In this document: piece after piece, positions 33,929 through 36,119 of the stretch
Layout: every line of letters starts with the position of its first letter
Numbering within the stretch: position 1 is the first letter of the stretch
Assembly: GCA_963579025.1 (NCBI GenBank)
Contig: CAUZFZ010000110.1
Location: 1-36,119, forward strand
DNA from: CAUZFZ01 sp963579025
GTDB lineage: Bacteria > Planctomycetota > Planctomycetia > Planctomycetales > Planctomycetaceae
Reading direction: 5' to 3'
DNA length: 36,119 nucleotides
Position numbers and translations under genes: made by a program
The notes under the pieces: model-generated
The model's database searches: none
Told to the model about the DNA's origin: nothing
What the model saw: the letters and a program-made list of their open reading frames with translations, nothing else

Positions 33929-34795
33929 TTACGCGGTCTGCCGAATCTCCCAGCGGAGCATCGAGTTGGTCAGGTGAATGCGGATCGCCGATTTCAGGCG
34001 GTCAAGAACGCGGCTTTCAACGGCGTCCGCGAGTTCCTTTGCTGCCCGAAACTGGGCCGCTGCTGCCACAATCCTTTCCTCCGCCCCATCCTCAAGGCTC
34101 GCCTTCTGGAACTCGGCAAGGGCCTCCGCGCCCTTGCCGATCTCTGCGCGAATCTGAGCAAGTTCCATGCGGGCCTCGGTAATCGCATCCAGGATGCGAT
34201 TATGCTCGCTTACCGTGCTGCCATCGAGGCGTTCCAAGTTTGGGCGAGCGAGTACGCGAAATCGGTTGCGCTGGAGTTCAAGCCATGGTCCGTATGTGTT
34301 CGCGAATCCAGCCAAACGGCTTAGTTCGACATGGAAGTCAAGATCGAGATTCGCTGACTCTCGCCCCATCGTCTGCAGTTTTTCTCCGGACAGTCCAACC
34401 GCCTCTCGCATTAGATTGGCCAATCGTTCGTTGATCTGCCTGGCAGACTGCAGTCTTACATTCGGGCATTCGGCAAGCTGCCGGACGACGTGTAGTTCAA
34501 GTCCCAATCGGGCATCATGAATCTCATTCAGATCCTCTTTCGTGACGTTCGCAACTCGAGCGCCTTTGTTCGCCTCTATTGTCAGCAGTCCCTGCCGCTG
34601 TAACTCCGGAAGCGCCAAGCGAACGGATGTTCGAGACGCGTTCTCCGAGTCCTCGATCAGCATTTGTTCCGTAAGATGCTCTCCCGGGACATATGAGTGA
34701 CCGAGAATCTTATCTCGGATCGCTTCCACGACGAGCGCCGTCTTGGTGTATGCACCTTTGCGAGTACGCGTCTCATTATCTGATCTGCGATTCAT
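33929..34795 (-). CDS. GntR-family transcriptional regulator (FadR/FCD type)
   Basis: A 288-aa regulator. The winged helix-turn-helix spans about 15-85: AIRDKILGHSYVPGEHLTEQMLIED, then ASRTSVRLALPELQRQGLLTIEANKGARVA. The FCD effector domain follows, with presumed metal/ligand residues D151 and H155 (DLDFH), H198 (SEHNRILDAI) and H274 (SAIRIHLTNSM). The H198-H274 spacing is about 76 residues instead of roughly 22, so about 54 extra helical residues (about 210-262) are inserted. FCD regulators bind carboxylate or sugar-acid ligands. The gene is divergent from the SEFIR gene, with a near-palindrome between them. The start codon abuts a solo end of the family E repeat. Confidence 0.85.
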   Translation of the reverse strand: MNRRSDNETRTRKGAYTKTALVVEAIRDKILGHSYVPGEHLTEQMLIEDSENASRTSVRLALPELQRQGLLTIEANKGARVANVTKEDLNEIHDARLGLELHVVRQLAECPNVRLQSARQINERLANLMREAVGLSGEKLQTMGRESANLDLDFHVELSRLAGFANTYGPWLELQRNRFRVLARPNLERLDGSTVSEHNRILDAITEARMELAQIRAEIGKGAEALAEFQKASLEDGAEERIVAAAAQFRAAKELADAVESRVLDRLKSAIRIHLTNSMLRWEIRQTA

Positions 34796-34817
34796 AGTCG
34801 GACAGTGCCTGTCAGAC
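34795..34817. repeat. Solo end of family E repeat at the gntR start
   Basis: TAGTCGGACAGTGCC matches the left terminus of the putative MITE at 29929 (TAGTTGGACAGTGCC) in 14 of 15 positions. The segment GTCGGACAG-TGC-CTGTCAGAC (34797-34817) is itself a 9-bp stem with one mismatch. It touches the gntR ATG, so it could affect that gene's leader. Confidence 0.55.
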
Positions 34818-34941
34818 ATTCCTCTGTCGAAGGGATCAGGTACGATTGGATCCTAACCGCTCACCTGATTCACACAATCTCTGCAATGATGTCACACGAC
34901 TGCAGTAAAAATGTACCACAACGTCCATATTATTTTGCATT

Positions 34942-34957
34942 AGTGTTAATTGACACT
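34942..34957. promoter_or_regulatory. Near-palindromic operator candidate for the GntR regulator
   Basis: AGTGTTAATTGACACT matches its reverse complement in 14 of 16 positions. It lies in the 366-bp divergent region between gntR (starts 34795) and the SEFIR gene (starts 35162), in an unusually AT-rich patch. Short AT-centred palindromes are typical GntR-family operators. TTGACA at 34950-34955 overlaps it, but no good -10 follows at the right spacing. Confidence 0.4.
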
Positions 34958-35161
34958 TCTTGGAGTTGTAGGGCACTCGGGTCAGGTGAACAATCGGCAC
35001 ACGAGCCTTCATTTCCTGCTGGATGCTCGCCAGCTTCTTTGCGAGCACCCGATGCGGGAGGAAGGGCTTGCGGCAACCGACGCCCTTGCCTGCGCTGCGG
35101 GGCTACTGTCCGGACAGATCGGTCAATAACTTTTCCTCGTTTTCTCAGTCGAGGCAGCCCG

Positions 35162-35836
35162 ATGGATTCTCCAGAGATCAAAGTTCTGATCAGTTACAGG
35201 CATGAATCGCCCCTAAACTGCGAGACCGTTCTTCAGCTCTCACAGGCACTGCGGCGACTCGGCATCGACTGTGAGATCGATCAGTATCACGAGTCTCCGC
35301 CTGAAGGGTGGCCGAGTTGGATGCTTCGACAGATTCAGCGGGCGGACTTTGTCGTCGTTGTGGCGACTGCTGAATATCGGGAGCCGTTTGAAGGAAAGAC
35401 GAGTGGATTGAAGGGCAAAGGGGTCCGGTTTGAAGGGCTGATTCTGACGCAGCAGATCTACGACGAAGAGACGCAGAACCGGGCGATCATTCCTGTCGTC
35501 TTTTCGGAAGAGGATTTCGCACACGTGCCGACTCAGCTGCGTGGTTCGACGGTTTACAACTTGGAGCCTAGCGGCTCGGGGTTTGAAATGCTGTATCGCC
35601 GGCTCACCGGACAGCCGAGTGCGGAGCCGGCGCCGATTGGGGAAATCCGGAGGCTTCCGAAGAAACCCGGGGACGGGAACGCGTTCCAATTGCCCACTGA
35701 ATCTGCTGACAGAGACCGTTCCCTGGGTGTGTCTGGAGACGGGGACCGGGAAAGGTGCCACCCACTGTCTGTACTGTTCAGACCGGACGACGTGTTGCCT
35801 TGGGGGGCGGAAAGCGGCCACCCATTGATAGGCTGA
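35162..35836 (+). CDS. SEFIR-domain protein, possibly truncated
   Basis: A 224-aa soluble protein. Residues about 6-150 form a SEFIR domain, a relative of TIR: KVLISYRHESPLNCETVLQL (box 1), IDCEIDQYHESPPEGWPSWM, ADFVVVVATAEYREPFEGK, KGVRFEGLILTQQIYD, IIPVVF and YNLEPSGSGFEMLYRRLTGQP. Bacterial SEFIR domains are usually followed by NTPase, TPR or other effector/sensor modules. Here the rest (151-224) is low-complexity, acidic and proline/arginine-rich, then stops, so a downstream module may have been lost. ATG 35162 with GAGG 7 nt upstream is the start; an upstream in-frame extension has no start support. It is divergent from the GntR gene, and no partner gene is seen before the window ends. 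Confidence 0.85.
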   Translation: MDSPEIKVLISYRHESPLNCETVLQLSQALRRLGIDCEIDQYHESPPEGWPSWMLRQIQRADFVVVVATAEYREPFEGKTSGLKGKGVRFEGLILTQQIYDEETQNRAIIPVVFSEEDFAHVPTQLRGSTVYNLEPSGSGFEMLYRRLTGQPSAEPAPIGEIRRLPKKPGDGNAFQLPTESADRDRSLGVSGDGDRERCHPLSVLFRPDDVLPWGAESGHPLIG

Positions 35837-35954
35837 TCGAAAAAGGCGTTGCAGTCGGAGCTGTGGTCTGATCAGGCGGAGCGGGTGAAGACGCTTTCGG
35901 CGGTGCGAGTGCCATGGAGCCAGCGGCAATCGCGGCGTGACGGCAGGGTGGCAC

Positions 35955-36000
35955 TGGCACACAGAAGTGTCTGGGTGTGCCACTGGCTCTGCCCAGTGGC
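35955..36000. repeat. Tandem hairpin repeat after the SEFIR gene (family G)
   Basis: TGGCACAC (35955-35962) pairs with GTGTGCCA (35975-35982), and GCCACTGG (35979-35986) pairs with CCAGTGGC (35993-36000) around CTCTGC. The two hairpins overlap, so they are mutually exclusive. I see nothing coding in the last 280 bases of the window. The hairpins may be a terminator for the SEFIR gene or another dispersed repeat. Confidence 0.5.
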
Positions 36001-36119
36001 GTCCGGGATTTGAGTTTTTGCGGGATGGTTTGTCGTGCGAGGCTTGTGGAAGGGTGTCGCGGATCGATGGAGAATGATCGCAGTGGCGGGAGCGGGTTAT
36101 GTCGGCGCATGCGGCGGCT

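Noticed and set aside
34950..34978. TTGACA-based promoter for the SEFIR gene
   Set aside because: At 17-bp spacing the next hexamer is GCACTC, a poor -10; kept only as an operator candidate.
34805..35161. Upstream in-frame extension of the SEFIR gene
   Set aside because: It is Cys/Arg-rich, crosses the operator region and starts opposite gntR; ATG 35162 has a good ribosome site.
1..36119. CRISPR arrays, tRNA or rRNA genes
   Set aside because: No regularly spaced short repeats and no cloverleaf-like segments with a GTTCGA-type T-loop were seen in intergenic DNA.

Overview
The window looks like chromosomal DNA of a planctomycete (Planctomycetota, probably order Planctomycetales). The evidence is indirect: a lone formaldehyde-activating enzyme gene, two ECF sigma factors of a planctomycete type, a SEFIR-domain protein, a TonB-like VWA protein, weak Shine-Dalgarno sites with many GTG starts, and several families of palindromic intergenic repeats. 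GC is moderately high. I cannot assign a genus. I saw no tRNA, rRNA, CRISPR array, intact insertion sequence or prophage.

Layout. 1-5.1 kb: a single-domain response regulator and argS on +, converging on an FtsK/SpoIIIE translocase on -. 5.1-13.5 kb: a palindromic element and a VWA protein (+), then a long - strand run. In transcription order the run is a PilZ-like protein, an AGCS amino-acid symporter overlapping panC, lgt, an ECF sigma factor, a ribokinase 3 bp behind it, and a CheX-like hypothetical. 13.5-19.4 kb: a gene-poor stretch, a small ORF, a divergent acyl-CoA dehydrogenase, cstA, a pyridoxamine-phosphate-oxidase-fold protein and a second ECF sigma factor. 19.4-25.9 kb: an RND/MMPL exporter, a 1030-aa fusion of a PlsC-type acyltransferase with a YiiX-like permuted papain domain, and a fae-family gene.

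26.0-32.6 kb (- strand): SGNH/TPR protein, 4-hydroxyproline epimerase and D-amino-acid (D-hydroxyproline) dehydrogenase. The last two overlap by ATGA and make a plausible trans-4-hydroxy-L-proline catabolic unit. Upstream lie a thiamine-binding-family protein, a prolyl-iminopeptidase-like hydrolase and a cyclopropane-fatty-acid-synthase-like methyltransferase. 32.8-36.1 kb: an accessory-looking segment with two small orphan proteins, a GntR/FCD regulator divergent from a short SEFIR protein (near-palindromic operator candidate between them), and more repeats at the edge.

The most unusual points are: (i) at least six palindromic repeat families, three of which contain the stop codon of the preceding gene and one of which has a 19-nt fragment inside a coding N-terminus; (ii) a Fae homologue whose catalytic histidine position appears to be glutamate; (iii) the acyltransferase/permuted-papain fusion; and (iv) the GntR-SEFIR divergent pair. 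I do not see a clearly new multi-gene system, and the last two points are the best candidates.
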